Part shown: positions 17,056 to 26,783 of the stretch, piece after piece
How positions within the stretch are numbered: position 1 is the stretch's first letter
Layout of the letters: every line of letters begins with the position of its first letter
Assembly: GCF_009834805.1 (NCBI RefSeq)
Contig: NZ_WVHO01000009.1
Location: forward strand, 374,501-438,500
Length of the DNA stretch: 64,000 nt
Direction of reading: 5' to 3'
Source: Saccharibacter sp. 17.LH.SD
Lineage (GTDB): Bacteria > Pseudomonadota > Alphaproteobacteria > Acetobacterales > Acetobacteraceae
Position numbers and translations under genes: made by a program
The notes under the pieces: generated by a model
The model's input: the letters and a program-made list of their open reading frames with translations, nothing else
Databases searched by the model: none
Told to the model about the DNA's origin: nothing

Positions 17056-18390
17056 ATGAAATTACGTTTTGCCCCCTCTCCAACTGGCTCCCTTCATGTG
17101 GGGAATGCCCGTTTGGCCGTAGCGAATTTTCTGTTTGCTCGGCGTAGTAATGGCACCTTCCTTCTGCGTATTGACGATACAGATACGCAACGAGGAAAGA
17201 AGGAATATGAGGATGGTATTCGCCGTGATTTAACATGGCTTGGTTTGTTGTGGGACGAAGAAGCGCGTCAGACTGAGCGGTTAGAGCGTTATGCGGAGGT
17301 AATTGAACATCTTAAGGCGACTGGGCGTCTTTATCCGTGTTTTGAGAGTGAATTAGAACTCAAATATAAACGTGAGCAGCGGCTGCGTGCGGGTAAACCG
17401 CCAATTTATGATCGTGCCATGTTGAAAATGACCGATGAGCAGCGCGCTCGGGCTGAAGCGAATGGTAAGGTCCCTTATTGGCGCTTCAAATTGAGTGATT
17501 CACAGCGCCAATGGCGTGACTTGGTAATGGGGGATTGCACGGTCAAGCTCACAGCAATCTCTGATCCTGTATTAGTGCGTGCAGATGGTAGTGTTCTCTA
17601 TACCTTAGCGTCGATCATTGATGATATTGATATGGGGGTCACTCATATCATGCGCGGAGAAGATCACGTCACGAATACGGGCGTTCAGCTCGATATTGCG
17701 GAGGCGTTAGGAGCAAAACCAGGGCATTTCACTTTTGCTCACCTCCCTTTGCTGTTGGGCGAAGATGGTGGGAAATTGTCGAAGCGCTTAGGGGGGCTAG
17801 CCCTTTCAACATTGCGTCATGACGGGATCGAGCCTCGTGCTTTGGTCGGCTATCTTGCTCGGTTAGGGACGTCGGATGACCCACAGCCAGCACAGATGGA
17901 TGAGATTATCGCGTCTTACGATATTTCGCATGTTTCGAAATCCGCTGCGCGTTTTGATCCAACACAGCTTTTGGCTTTAAATCGGCGTTTGTTGCATACT
18001 TTGTCTTATCAAGACGTTAAGGAGCGCTTGCCGCAGGGGGCGACAGAGGCGTTTTGGTTGGCCGTTCGTGGTAATATTGACCTAATGTCCGAGGTTTCGC
18101 ACTGGTGGGATGTTATTAACGGGCATGTTGTCCCGCCAACACAGCCAGAAGAGCGTGAGTTTCTCTCTCAAGCGCAACAGTGTTTGCCAGAAGATCCATG
18201 GGATGAGACGACGTGGAAAAACTGGATTGCGGCTTTAAAGACAGAAACAGGCCGAAAAGGTAAGAAACTTTTCATGCCGTTGCGTCTTGCTTTGACGGGT
18301 GAGGATGCTGGCCCGGAGCTGGCTGTCCTATTGCCACTCATGGGGCGTGCGCGTGTTATGCAACGTTTAGAGGAAGCGCGTAAGTCTTAG
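17056..18390 (+). CDS. gltX: Glutamyl-tRNA synthetase
   Basis: This class I synthetase charges tRNA with glutamate. The N terminus MKLRFAPSPTGSLHVGNARL carries the HIGH-type motif as HVGN, and the KMSKS-type motif is KLSKR in GGKLSKRLGG. The chain is 444 residues. Many alphaproteobacteria carry two GluRS genes, one of them with relaxed tRNA-Gln specificity plus GatCAB, so this may be one of two. I start at ATG 17056, which matches the usual N terminus; a GTG at 17038 would add six residues. Its stop codon overlaps the convergent KirBac gene stop by four bases. Confidence 0.93.
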   Translation: MKLRFAPSPTGSLHVGNARLAVANFLFARRSNGTFLLRIDDTDTQRGKKEYEDGIRRDLTWLGLLWDEEARQTERLERYAEVIEHLKATGRLYPCFESELELKYKREQRLRAGKPPIYDRAMLKMTDEQRARAEANGKVPYWRFKLSDSQRQWRDLVMGDCTVKLTAISDPVLVRADGSVLYTLASIIDDIDMGVTHIMRGEDHVTNTGVQLDIAEALGAKPGHFTFAHLPLLLGEDGGKLSKRLGGLALSTLRHDGIEPRALVGYLARLGTSDDPQPAQMDEIIASYDISHVSKSAARFDPTQLLALNRRLLHTLSYQDVKERLPQGATEAFWLAVRGNIDLMSEVSHWWDVINGHVVPPTQPEEREFLSQAQQCLPEDPWDETTWKNWIAALKTETGRKGKKLFMPLRLALTGEDAGPELAVLLPLMGRARVMQRLEEARKS

Positions 18391-19334
18391 TTGAGGGGCT
18401 CTTTGAGCGTAGAGTCGGTAGCATGGAAGAGGCCAAAATCTGCGACCATGCTGCCATCTGGACGTGGCTGTATAATATTACGAAATGTAGCATCACGAAT
18501 GAGGCTATCGTGATGATAGGTATGCATCGCGAAAACGCCCTGGGCGGATACTTGGTCCGTTGCAGAAAGCGTAATGATGAGCTGTGCTTTCTGAAGGGCA
18601 AGATCCTCAGTCGTTAGACCGCTCAGAGGGCTATCAGATGTGATTGTATGGGAGATCACCCAGCTAACTGGAAGCAAGGGCAGGTGATTATTTTGGAGTT
18701 GAATACGGTCAATGTGAAGGGAAGGTTCGCCGTTCTCATCAATAGGGCTATGTATCATAATCGCTTCTACATTAAGATCGATAAGAGCTGTTTTACGTAG
18801 ATTTCCGATACGGATGTTTAAAAATGGTAGCTCACTATTGCCGGAGATGGTGGCGACTTTACTGAAGAGCACACGAGCATGTGGTCGTGAGAAGCGAGAA
18901 AAAATCAAACCGGTTACCAGGGATGTAAAGATCATGCTGGCGAAGGTTTCAACAGTGACGACGGTGTTAGCAAGTTTACCTACTGGGGCAGCACCGCCAT
19001 AACCGACCGTTGAGAGGGTTTGTACACTAAAGAAAAAATCATCCCAAAAATCATAAGGCGCAACATTCGTCACACTATTGGGGATGACCATATAAATTAT
19101 GCCAAAGATGAAATTTATAAAAAGATAGAATCCCGCCACAAGCAAAAAGAAACGCGGCCATTTCATTGTTAAGAGTTGGTGGTAAAAGTCGCTGAATATA
19201 TGGTTTTGTAAGCCGACTGTTTGCATATGGTGAAATGTATTTTCACCAGCGAGCAATATTTTATCATTTTTGTGACGTGAGAAAGATTGCCTCACATTTT
19301 TCTTATACCGAGATAAAGAGAAATGTTGTTTCAT
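18387..19334 (-). CDS. Inward-rectifier K+ channel (KirBac type)
   Basis: This 315-residue protein has a basic cytoplasmic N terminus, TM1 at about 61-84, a re-entrant pore with the selectivity filter TVGYG (109-113) and TM2 at about 121-146. The hallmark FSRFSRPHARVLFS follows directly. The rest is a beta-rich cytoplasmic C-terminal domain, as in KirBac1.1 and eukaryotic Kir channels. The protein conducts K+ and may respond to ligands or lipids. It is the last gene of a minus-strand run after cysS and trmJ (13-base gap to trmJ). The filter is followed by Gly rather than the more common Asp or Tyr. Confidence 0.9.
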   Translation of the reverse strand: MKQHFSLSRYKKNVRQSFSRHKNDKILLAGENTFHHMQTVGLQNHIFSDFYHQLLTMKWPRFFLLVAGFYLFINFIFGIIYMVIPNSVTNVAPYDFWDDFFFSVQTLSTVGYGGAAPVGKLANTVVTVETFASMIFTSLVTGLIFSRFSRPHARVLFSKVATISGNSELPFLNIRIGNLRKTALIDLNVEAIMIHSPIDENGEPSLHIDRIQLQNNHLPLLPVSWVISHTITSDSPLSGLTTEDLALQKAQLIITLSATDQVSAQGVFAMHTYHHDSLIRDATFRNIIQPRPDGSMVADFGLFHATDSTLKEPLN

Positions 19335-19347
19335 AATCTAGCTTCTA

Positions 19348-20130
19348 TCATGACGATTGTTGTGTATGGCGCCCATGTGAAAGCTCACGCACAACACCAT
19401 GTAAAGTCCGTAGTTCCTGCTCTGTGACTTGTCCGCGAGTAAAGAGATGGCGCAAGTTTCGAACCATACCGGGGGCTTTTTGTTCATTCCTCAGGAAACC
19501 ACATTCTTGAAGATCGCGCAAAAGATGGGATATGAAATTCTCAAGCTCTCCCTTGGTCGCGATATGTGTTTCATTAGTCATGAGAGAGTGCTCAGGTACC
19601 ATATTTTCTGTGAGGTACCACTCATAGGCCATGACCAAAACGGCTTGGGCGAGATTGAGTGACATGAAATCAGGATTAAGCGGATAACGAACGAGCGTAT
19701 CGGCTCGGGCCATATCTTCATTATCAAGCCCTGCCCGCTCCGGGCCGAATAAGATCCCTGTTTTGAGGTGTTGTGCACTGATGGTCCGCATTTCAGCGGC
19801 CGCTCCACGGGCTGTCATGACGGGTTTGATAACATGACGTGGGCGCGGACATGTCGCAAAAACACGATGTAGATCGGAGATGGCGTCATCAACTGTTTCA
19901 TGAACTGTTGCAGCCTCTAGGATGCGGTCTGCTCCTGAAGAGGTATTCCAAGCTCTTTCTTGTGGCCAACCATCACGCGGGGCGACAAGGCGAAGATGAA
20001 ACAAGCCACCATTCGCCATAGCGCGTGCGGTAGTTCCAATATTTTCAGCAAGCTGTGGGCGAACCAAAATGACCACAGGATCAAAAGGGCTAAGAGGCGC
20101 TAAGTTGGCCCCACCATCACGTCCAGTCAT
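19348..20130 (-). CDS. trmJ: tRNA/rRNA methyltransferase of the TrmJ family
   Basis: This SPOUT-class methyltransferase of 260 residues resembles TrmJ, which makes 2'-O-methylated nucleotide 32 in tRNA. The three SPOUT motifs are present: VRPQLAENIGTTARAMANGG near the N terminus, ILFGPERAGLDNEDM in the middle, and LNPDFMSLNLAQAVLVMAYE forming the trefoil-knot SAM site. A C-terminal helical extension (about 175-260) is as expected for TrmJ. It lies six bases downstream of cysS and 13 upstream of the K+ channel gene, all on the minus strand. The exact target nucleotide cannot be read from sequence. Confidence 0.87.
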   Translation of the reverse strand: MTGRDGGANLAPLSPFDPVVILVRPQLAENIGTTARAMANGGLFHLRLVAPRDGWPQERAWNTSSGADRILEAATVHETVDDAISDLHRVFATCPRPRHVIKPVMTARGAAAEMRTISAQHLKTGILFGPERAGLDNEDMARADTLVRYPLNPDFMSLNLAQAVLVMAYEWYLTENMVPEHSLMTNETHIATKGELENFISHLLRDLQECGFLRNEQKAPGMVRNLRHLFTRGQVTEQELRTLHGVVRELSHGRHTQQSS

Positions 20131-20136
20131 AAGAAT

Positions 20137-21516
20137 TTAAGCCTTTCGCCATGTTGTGCCGTTGGGGCCATCTTCGAGAAGAATACCTTGCTCGGCGAGC
20201 TGATCACGAATGGCATCGGCTTTTGCAAAGTCTTTTGCTTTGCGTGCGGCAAGACGTTCTTCAATTTTCTGTTCGATTTTAGAGGTGTCTAAAGAAGCCG
20301 TATCTCCTTGGAACCATTCCCCTGGTGTTGAGGCGAAGAGGCCTAAAAGTTGTCCTGCTGCGTAGAGATGGTCTGCGGCGTCTTGCTGGCCAGTCATTGC
20401 AGCGTCAGCAAATTGATGAAGTTCGGTCAGAGCTAACGGCGTATTCAGATCATCACTCAAGGCATGTATGATCGCCCCAGGTGGTGGGGTATTTTTATGG
20501 GGCGGTGTTTTCTCAAGTGCTCTATAGAAGCGATCCATAATGCGACGTGCTTCATCGAGCTTTTCCCACGTGAAGTCCAACATTGATCTATAGTGGGAGC
20601 TTAGATACAGCAGACGCAAAGCCTCTGCCGGTGCGTGATCGAGAGCATCGCGGATTGTATGGAAATTCCCCAAAGATTTGGACATTTTCTCACTATTGGA
20701 TAGCAACATACCAACATGGAGCCAATGGCGAGCAAACTCATTTTTGGGAGCACAGCAGAGAGACTGAGCACGCTCGTTTTCATGGTGTGGGAAGAGGAGA
20801 TCACTTCCGCCACCATGAATATCAAAGCTATCGCCTAAATAGTGTTGAGACATCGCCGAGCATTCAATATGCCAACCAGGCCGACCACGACCATAAGGGC
20901 TCTCCCAGCCAGGTTCTCCAGGTGGGGAGGGCTTCCACAAAACAAAATCACCTGGATCACGCTTATAGGAGGCGACATCTATGCGTGTTCCTGCGCGCAA
21001 GCTATCGAGAGACCGTCCAGATAAAGCTCCATAGCTGGGGAAAGAGCGAACATCGAAAAGGACATTCCCTTCAGCTACATAGGCATGTCCACGATTGATT
21101 AATTGTTCAATCATGTGGAGCATGGCTTCAATATGCTGCGTCGCACGTGGCTCAATATCGGGTGGAAGGATATTGAGTGCTGCTAGATCTTCATGGAAGT
21201 CTTCAATCGTGCGGTGTGTAAGAGCCTCGATGGGTTCCTGATTTTCATGTGCTCGGATGATAATTTTATCGTCAATATCCGTGATATTGCGTACGTAGGT
21301 AACGCGCGGATAGCGAGCACGGAGAAAACGAATAAGGATATCGGCACAGAGCATAGAGCGCAGATTTCCTAAGTGAACCCGGTCATATACCGTAGGGCCA
21401 CAAAAATAGACCCGAAAATTATCGGGAGTAATAGGGGTAACGACCTCCAAAGAACGCGTGTGGCTGTTATGGAGTCGTAAGGGAGGTAAATGGCTCATTT
21501 TGCTCTGTGTACTCAT
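20137..21516 (-). CDS. cysS: Cysteinyl-tRNA synthetase
   Basis: This class I synthetase has 459 residues. FCGPTVYDRVHLGNLRSML contains the HIGH-type motif (HLGN) and the first zinc-ligand Cys. ECSAMSQHYLGDSFDIHGGG supplies further zinc ligands and tRNA contacts, and KMSKSLGN is the KMSKS loop. An in-frame ATG six codons inside is an alternative start. Its 5' end overlaps the open frame extending upstream of the divergent MATE gene, but not the MATE start I chose. It heads the cysS-trmJ-KirBac minus-strand group. Confidence 0.95.
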   Translation of the reverse strand: MSTQSKMSHLPPLRLHNSHTRSLEVVTPITPDNFRVYFCGPTVYDRVHLGNLRSMLCADILIRFLRARYPRVTYVRNITDIDDKIIIRAHENQEPIEALTHRTIEDFHEDLAALNILPPDIEPRATQHIEAMLHMIEQLINRGHAYVAEGNVLFDVRSFPSYGALSGRSLDSLRAGTRIDVASYKRDPGDFVLWKPSPPGEPGWESPYGRGRPGWHIECSAMSQHYLGDSFDIHGGGSDLLFPHHENERAQSLCCAPKNEFARHWLHVGMLLSNSEKMSKSLGNFHTIRDALDHAPAEALRLLYLSSHYRSMLDFTWEKLDEARRIMDRFYRALEKTPPHKNTPPPGAIIHALSDDLNTPLALTELHQFADAAMTGQQDAADHLYAAGQLLGLFASTPGEWFQGDTASLDTSKIEQKIEERLAARKAKDFAKADAIRDQLAEQGILLEDGPNGTTWRKA

Positions 21517-21608
21517 ATTTTGATGAATGCGTCAGAGATGCGTTTCGTGCAACAGGGGATTACGGCTTGTGCCCTTGTTTTATGTATATTGATTGTTATG
21601 AGAAGACC

Positions 21609-23018
21609 ATGGCGCTATTCTCATCCCCATCATCTTCGTCCCAGACGAGCTTTTCCTCTCATGCATCCTCATTGATTCGTGTTGGGTTGCCCCTAGCGTT
21701 GTCTCAGCTTTCTGAAATGGCAATGGGTGTAACCGATACGGTTCTTTTGGGTGGATTAGGGGTTGAGGCATTAGCGGTTGGCGGAATTGTAAATAATTTC
21801 TTTTTTACAATTATGATTATGTTCCAGGCCATCCTAGGTGGTGTGGGGGTTATGTTATCGCATGGCCGCGGGGCACAAGAACATGGCCGTGATGTAAAGC
21901 ATGATGGGCGTAGTATTGTAAGCGCGGGGTTTGTTTTAGCGGTAATCGTTTTTATCCCATGTTTCATTATATTATTGTGCGCAGGATATCTTTTTACGCT
22001 TATTGGTGAACCTACGGAAGTTATTCGGCAGGGTAACCGATTTATTCATATTTTACTGGTGTCGTTATTCCCAGACTTAGTGCTGATTGGGCTTTGTCGT
22101 GTTGCGTTGCCGTCGCTTGGCTATGAGCGGATTTTGCTCTGGACGATGCCGGTAATGGCCGTGTTGAATGGGTTTACGAATGCCACCTTCATTCATGGGT
22201 GGTTAGGATTTCCAGCCTATGGATTATTTGGCTCAGCACGTGCGACGACTCTAACAGGGTGGATCATTGGGATAGCTTTGGTTGTGATATGTTTATGTCA
22301 CGCAGTAATTCGACCTGTTATGTGCCCTGTTCGCGTGCGGTGGGTTGTGTTGAAGGAGTTGTTAAAGCTTGGCTTGCCGATGATGGCGTCAGCGGGAGCT
22401 GAGCTCCTATTGTTTCAAATTGCAACATTACAAGCGGGACGGCTTGGCACACATAGTCTGGCGGCACATCAAATTGCTCTCAATACGTCGTCACTTTTAT
22501 TTATGGTCTGTTTGGCGATTGGACAGGCAGCGAATGTTCGCGTTTCTTATTGGTTTGGTGCGGGGAAAAAAGACCAAGCACTGCGTTCAGCCATGGCGGC
22601 TTTGAGCTTGGTTCTGATGTGGACATTTGCGACTGGGTTGGTGTTGTTTTTTGTCCCTGGCAGCATTGCTCGCCTCTATTATACGGGCGCTCCTCCCGAT
22701 GCAGAAACATTTGCGACAACGATCATTTTGCTGCGCATTGCTGGGATTTTCCAGATTGTTGACGGTATTCAGACAGTGTGTGGTGGGGCGTTACGTGGTT
22801 GCGGCGATGTCTTGGCTCCCATGCTGATTGGTGTATGCAGTTATGGGGTTTTGGGGGTTGGTTTGGGAAGTTGGTTGGCCTTCCACTGTCATTATGGTGT
22901 GGAAGGCCTATGGATCGGTCTAGCCTCAGGCTTAGGCGGGACTGCCTGTGCGTTGGGGATAAGGCTTTATCGTCTATTTTATTGTGGCGAGCCTCTAAAC
23001 GCTAGTACGTCGCGCTAG
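21609..23018 (+). CDS. MATE-family multidrug/Na+(H+) antiporter
   Basis: This inner-membrane exporter has about 12 helices in two homologous halves. SLIRVGLPLALSQLSEMAMG begins the first half and VLKELLKLGLPMMASAGAEL the second, the typical MATE arrangement; ALAVGGIVNN and SLAAHQIALN are the matching conserved segments of the two halves. MATE proteins expel cationic drugs and metabolites using ion gradients. The frame is open back to 21507, but I start at ATG 21609 (469 residues) because AGAAG precedes it and the upstream residues look non-coding and overlap cysS. The last 24 bases overlap the convergent MFS gene. Confidence 0.87.
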   Translation: MALFSSPSSSSQTSFSSHASSLIRVGLPLALSQLSEMAMGVTDTVLLGGLGVEALAVGGIVNNFFFTIMIMFQAILGGVGVMLSHGRGAQEHGRDVKHDGRSIVSAGFVLAVIVFIPCFIILLCAGYLFTLIGEPTEVIRQGNRFIHILLVSLFPDLVLIGLCRVALPSLGYERILLWTMPVMAVLNGFTNATFIHGWLGFPAYGLFGSARATTLTGWIIGIALVVICLCHAVIRPVMCPVRVRWVVLKELLKLGLPMMASAGAELLLFQIATLQAGRLGTHSLAAHQIALNTSSLLFMVCLAIGQAANVRVSYWFGAGKKDQALRSAMAALSLVLMWTFATGLVLFFVPGSIARLYYTGAPPDAETFATTIILLRIAGIFQIVDGIQTVCGGALRGCGDVLAPMLIGVCSYGVLGVGLGSWLAFHCHYGVEGLWIGLASGLGGTACALGIRLYRLFYCGEPLNASTSR

Positions 23019-24194
23019 TGCGATGGTTATCAGATAAATAATTAAGCCACTAACAGAGAAAATAGCGCCTCCCCAGCCAACAGCAGGTAGGCCCAGATGG
23101 GCATCAACCAGCATGGCGCCGAACCAAGCTCCTAAAGCGTTGGCCACATTGAAAGCGGAGTGATTGAGTGACGCGGCGAGCGTTTGGGCATTTCCGGCGT
23201 AATCAATAAGGCGAGATTGCATCGCCGGGCTCAGGATGATTGTTGCGGCGGGCAGGAAAAAACAAATAAAGAGCATCGCTCCTGCAGAGGGGAGAAAAAT
23301 CCAGAAGCCGAGCATGAAGACGGTGCTCGCAACTAGCCCCCAGATTGTGGTGCGATCAAGGTTGCGGTCAATCATGGCACCGCCGAAAGCGTTACCAGCC
23401 ACCATGCCACAGCCCCATATGACTTGGTAAAGTGTTATATACCAGTGACTGAGATGCGTTACACTTCCTAACGCGGAGGTCAAGAATGTATAAACGCCGA
23501 AGAGTCCTCCAAAGCCAATAGCTCCAGTGAGGAGTGTAAGAAGGACTTGAGGACGTGTAACAGCGTTTAGTTCAGAGAGAATATGAACATTTTTGTTGGG
23601 TTCATCGGCAGGGACGAAGATGTAAATGCCGAGAATACAAATAACCCCGAGCACGGCGAGTGTTGCGTAAACAACCTGCCAACTGAGATATTGGGTTGCG
23701 AATGTGCAAAGTGGGGAACCAATAACAGTCGAGATCATAATACCTGATAGAACTTGCCCGATAGCGCGTCCGCGGCGCGCCCGTTCTACCATGGAGGCTC
23801 CTGTAAGAGCTGCGATCCCAAAATAAGCACCGTGTGGTAGCCCCGTAATAAAACGCATGATCTCAATGGGGCCGAGCGTTGAACACAAAATCGTGCCGAT
23901 ATTCCCTATAATGAAAATAGCGAGGAGCCATAGGAGTAAGGTGCGGCGCGGGAGCCTCGCACCAATAACGGCCATCAAAGGAGCGCCGATCACAACTCCA
24001 AGAGCATAAGCTGAAATGACAGAGCTAGCTTTTGCAATCGGGAGGTTGAGTGAATGAGAAAAAGCAGGCAGCAAGCCCATCATCCCAAATTCGCCAGTAC
24101 CAATTGTGAAGGTACCCAACATAAGGGCTAAAATAGCGGGCCTAATTCCATGAGGGGGGCGGAGGCGTTCGACTTCAATGGGTGGGGTGCTCAT
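22995..24194 (-). CDS. MFS transporter, AraJ/DHA1-like
   Basis: This 399-residue protein has 12 predicted membrane helices. The N-terminal part LMLGTFTIGTGEFGMMGLLP is typical of the AraJ/PbuE group of drug:H+ antiporter-1 transporters, and GARLPRRTLLLW is the loop 2-3 motif. Relatives export arabinose, purines or drugs; the substrate here is unknown. I start at ATG 24194, since the upstream in-frame TTG is a poor candidate. It is convergent with the MATE gene and overlaps it by 24 bases, so no terminator fits between them. Confidence 0.85.
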   Translation of the reverse strand: MSTPPIEVERLRPPHGIRPAILALMLGTFTIGTGEFGMMGLLPAFSHSLNLPIAKASSVISAYALGVVIGAPLMAVIGARLPRRTLLLWLLAIFIIGNIGTILCSTLGPIEIMRFITGLPHGAYFGIAALTGASMVERARRGRAIGQVLSGIMISTVIGSPLCTFATQYLSWQVVYATLAVLGVICILGIYIFVPADEPNKNVHILSELNAVTRPQVLLTLLTGAIGFGGLFGVYTFLTSALGSVTHLSHWYITLYQVIWGCGMVAGNAFGGAMIDRNLDRTTIWGLVASTVFMLGFWIFLPSAGAMLFICFFLPAATIILSPAMQSRLIDYAGNAQTLAASLNHSAFNVANALGAWFGAMLVDAHLGLPAVGWGGAIFSVSGLIIYLITIALARRTSV

Positions 24195-24513
24195 ACGTAT
24201 ATATCCGAAATTGTCCGAGTGGTAATCTCTCAAGAGACCTTTAACGATGTGGTAGGGGGACTTCTCCGGTCCTATTCTTTTCTATGTGTGCATAAAGGAT
24301 GAATGGTTGACAGAAAAGGGGGAGGCGTGTAACCGCGGAAGCACTGCTGGGAAAGTTGGGTTCCTGATGAGATCTAGGCATGTGCTGTGTATGTTTCTAG
24401 AATGTCTATAGGGGGTCCCGTTCTCTTTGATTTTTCAAAGGGAGCCTACCGGTGCAACAAAAGACTCACTGTGCAGCAAGGAGTGGGTCGGATCGAGAAA
24501 TGCGGGTAAACCC
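24195..24513 (+). other. Intergenic region upstream of rpsD (319 bases)
   Basis: This is the only gap of more than 300 bases. It must contain the divergent promoters of the MFS gene (-) and rpsD (+). A TTGACA at 24307-24312 could be a -35 box, but the -10 at proper distance is poor. A TCTATA at 24405-24410 could be a -10 without a good -35. A hairpin at 24422-24443 is listed separately. I see no tRNA, no known riboswitch and no ORF with a convincing start in it. Confidence 0.5.
24422..24443 (+). promoter_or_regulatory. Leader hairpin upstream of rpsD
   Basis: TCTCTTTGA (24422-24430) pairs with TCAAAGGGA (24435-24443) around TTTT, nine pairs with one wobble or mismatch. It lies 70 bases before the rpsD ATG. 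A leader of this kind could allow autoregulation by S4, but neither the fold nor the regulation is established here. Confidence 0.35.
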
Positions 24514-25131
24514 ATGTCGAAACGTATTCAGAGCAAATACAAAATTAACCGCCGCTTAGGCGTTAACTTGTGGGGGCGTGCGAAGTCTCCAGTAACACGC
24601 CGTGAGTATGGCCCTGGTCAGCACGGTCAGCGTCGTCGTCAGAAGCCCTCTGACTATTCTATTCAGTTGATGGCGAAGCAGAAGCTGAAGGGTTACTACG
24701 GTAACATTAGCGAGAAGCAGTTCCGTCGTTATTATGATGAGGCTGTGCGTCGTAAGGGCGATACGTCTGAGAATCTTATTGGTTTGCTAGAGCGTCGTTT
24801 GGATGCGGTTATCTACCGCCTGAAATTTGCTATGACGCCATTTGCCGCTCGCCAATTTGTGAGCCATGGTCATGTAACGGTGAATGGTCAGCGCGTTAAC
24901 ATTCCGTCTTACCTTGTCAAAGAAGGTGACGTGATTGAAGTACGCGAGAAGTCCAAGCAGTTAGCGGTTGTTCTGGATTCTGTTCAGAGCGCTGAGCGTG
25001 ATGTTCCAGACTATATTGAAGTCGATCACCGCCAGATGAAGGGTACTTTCATCCGTACGCCGCTATTGTCTGATGTGCCTTATCCGGTGCAGATGGAGCC
25101 AAATCTGGTTATTGAGTTCTATTCTCGATAA
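24514..25131 (+). CDS. rpsD: 30S ribosomal protein S4
   Basis: This primary 16S rRNA-binding protein nucleates assembly of the 30S body. The 205-residue chain starts [16 protein letters not shown] and has an S4 RNA-binding domain at about 94-157 ([31 protein letters not shown]). The C terminus ends NLVIEFYSR, the normal S4 end. The frame is open 29 codons upstream to 24427, but homology places the start at ATG 24514, and the ribosome-binding site is weak. It stands alone, as is usual for rpsD in alphaproteobacteria, with a strong terminator after it. Confidence 0.97.
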   Translation: MSKRIQSKYKINRRLGVNLWGRAKSPVTRREYGPGQHGQRRRQKPSDYSIQLMAKQKLKGYYGNISEKQFRRYYDEAVRRKGDTSENLIGLLERRLDAVIYRLKFAMTPFAARQFVSHGHVTVNGQRVNIPSYLVKEGDVIEVREKSKQLAVVLDSVQSAERDVPDYIEVDHRQMKGTFIRTPLLSDVPYPVQMEPNLVIEFYSR

Positions 25132-25160
25132 TAAGAGCGGTTTTCTTTTGTCTGCCGGGG

Positions 25161-25196
25161 CGCCGGGCGGTTTTTTCCGTCCGGCGTTTCTTGTTT
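25161..25196 (+). terminator. Rho-independent terminator after rpsD
   Basis: CGCCGGGCGG (25161-25170) pairs with CCGTCCGGCG (25177-25186), ten pairs with one wobble and a TTTTTT loop, followed by the T-rich TTTCTTGTTTT. This is a textbook intrinsic terminator, located between rpsD and prfC. Confidence 0.92.
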
Positions 25197-25222
25197 TGCG
25201 CTGTGCTTTTAGGTAGGCCTGC

Positions 25223-26773
25223 ATGTCTGATCTTCCTCACTCTGGTGATATTACTCAAGAAGTCACTCGTCGTCGTACGTTTGCCATTATCTCTCACCCC
25301 GATGCGGGTAAAACGACCCTGACAGAGCGTATTTTGCGTGCGGGTGGTGCTATTCAGATGGCGGGGAATGTTCGGGCTAAAGGAGAGCGCCGGCGAACGC
25401 GATCAGATTGGATGGGCATTGAGCGTGATCGTGGGATCTCGGTCGTGACATCGGTGATGACATTCAATTATGGCGGGTGTGTTTTTAACCTGCTTGATAC
25501 GCCGGGGCATGAGGACTTTTCAGAAGATACCTATCGTACGTTAACAGCTGTTGATTGTGCGGTTATGGTGATTGACGCAGCAAAAGGCATTGAAGCACGG
25601 ACACGTAAATTGTTCGAGATTTGCCGATTGCGCGATATTCCAATCGTGACATTCATCAATAAAATGGATCGTGAAGCGCAAGATTGTTTCGCTCTTCTTG
25701 ATGAGATTGCGAGTACGTTGGCGCTGGATGTGTCTCCTGCAACATGGCCTGTGGGACGTGCTGCAAGTTTTGTGGGGACGTATGATTTACGAACCAAAAC
25801 GCTGCATACGAAGGAAGTACTCCCAGAAGGGGATGAGCGTTTAATCGCACTTGAAGAAGAATGTTCTCTGGTTGAAGTAGCGCTTCCTGCATTTGAAAAA
25901 GAATTTTTTGATGAGGGGCATTTAACCCCTGTTTTCTTTGGTTCTGCGATGAAGGAAATTGGGGTAACGGATTTATTAGATGCCTTAGTAGCGTATGGCC
26001 CGCCACCGCGTACCCAATCGACAGAAACCCGGTCCGTCAAAGCGACAGAAGAGGGGGTCACAGCGCTTGTGTTCAAAATTCAGGCGAATATGGACCCTAA
26101 TCATCGGGACCGTATGGCTTTTGCACGCGTTTGTTCGGGTCGTTTAATGCGTGGAATGAGGCTTAAGCATGTGCGTAGCGGTAAACAATTTGCGCTGCAT
26201 ACACCGCAATTCTTTTTTGCGCAGGATCGTCAGCTTGTTGAGGAAGCTTTTGCGGGAGATGTTGTAGGGTTACCTAATCATGGGACATTGCGGATTGGTG
26301 ACACGTTGACCGAAGGTGAAGATCTTCGTTTCACAGGGGTGCCTTATTTTGCTCCAGAGATTTTGCGTCGTGTCCGTTTAGATGATGCCATGAAAGCAAA
26401 GAAGCTTCGCCAGGCCTTGGTGCAATTGGCAGAAGAGGGGGTTGTTCAGCTTTTCCAGCCGCATGATGGTTCACCACCTATTGTCGGTGTTGTTGGAACG
26501 TTGCAGCTTGATGTTTTGCAATCGCGTCTGCAGGCTGAATATAAAGTGCCTGTCGGTTTTGAAAGCTCACCTTATACAATGGCGCGTTGGATTGTAGGGG
26601 ATAAAGCCGCATTAGAGAAATTTATTGCAACCAATCGTACCGCAATGGCTGATGACTTAGATGGTGATCCGGTATTCTTGGCAAGTTCAGGCTTCATGAT
26701 GAATCGTGCCGCTGAAATGAATGAAGCATTAAAATTCCATGATATTAAACAAATCGGGATGGTAGCCTCTTAA
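25223..26773 (+). CDS. prfC: Peptide chain release factor 3
   Basis: RF3 is a translational GTPase that recycles RF1 and RF2 from the ribosome. The 516-residue chain has the G1 motif SHPDAGKTTL, a switch region with GIERDRGISV, the G3 motif DTPGHEDF and the G4 motif NKMDRE. The remaining beta-barrel domains end in the usual RF3 C-terminal segment (PTNRTAMADDLDGDP-like, here ATNRTAMADDLDGDPVFLA). It is separated from rpsD by a terminator and followed by another, so it is likely monocistronic. The RAKGERRRTRSDW stretch separates RF3 from EF-G. Confidence 0.96.
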   Translation: MSDLPHSGDITQEVTRRRTFAIISHPDAGKTTLTERILRAGGAIQMAGNVRAKGERRRTRSDWMGIERDRGISVVTSVMTFNYGGCVFNLLDTPGHEDFSEDTYRTLTAVDCAVMVIDAAKGIEARTRKLFEICRLRDIPIVTFINKMDREAQDCFALLDEIASTLALDVSPATWPVGRAASFVGTYDLRTKTLHTKEVLPEGDERLIALEEECSLVEVALPAFEKEFFDEGHLTPVFFGSAMKEIGVTDLLDALVAYGPPPRTQSTETRSVKATEEGVTALVFKIQANMDPNHRDRMAFARVCSGRLMRGMRLKHVRSGKQFALHTPQFFFAQDRQLVEEAFAGDVVGLPNHGTLRIGDTLTEGEDLRFTGVPYFAPEILRRVRLDDAMKAKKLRQALVQLAEEGVVQLFQPHDGSPPIVGVVGTLQLDVLQSRLQAEYKVPVGFESSPYTMARWIVGDKAALEKFIATNRTAMADDLDGDPVFLASSGFMMNRAAEMNEALKFHDIKQIGMVAS

Positions 26774-26783
26774 TTCTTAGTAG

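Noticed and set aside
24307-24336. TTGACA box as a sigma-70 promoter for rpsD
   Set aside because: The hexamer is perfect, but the sequence at 17 bases spacing (TAACCG) is a poor -10, so I did not call a promoter.
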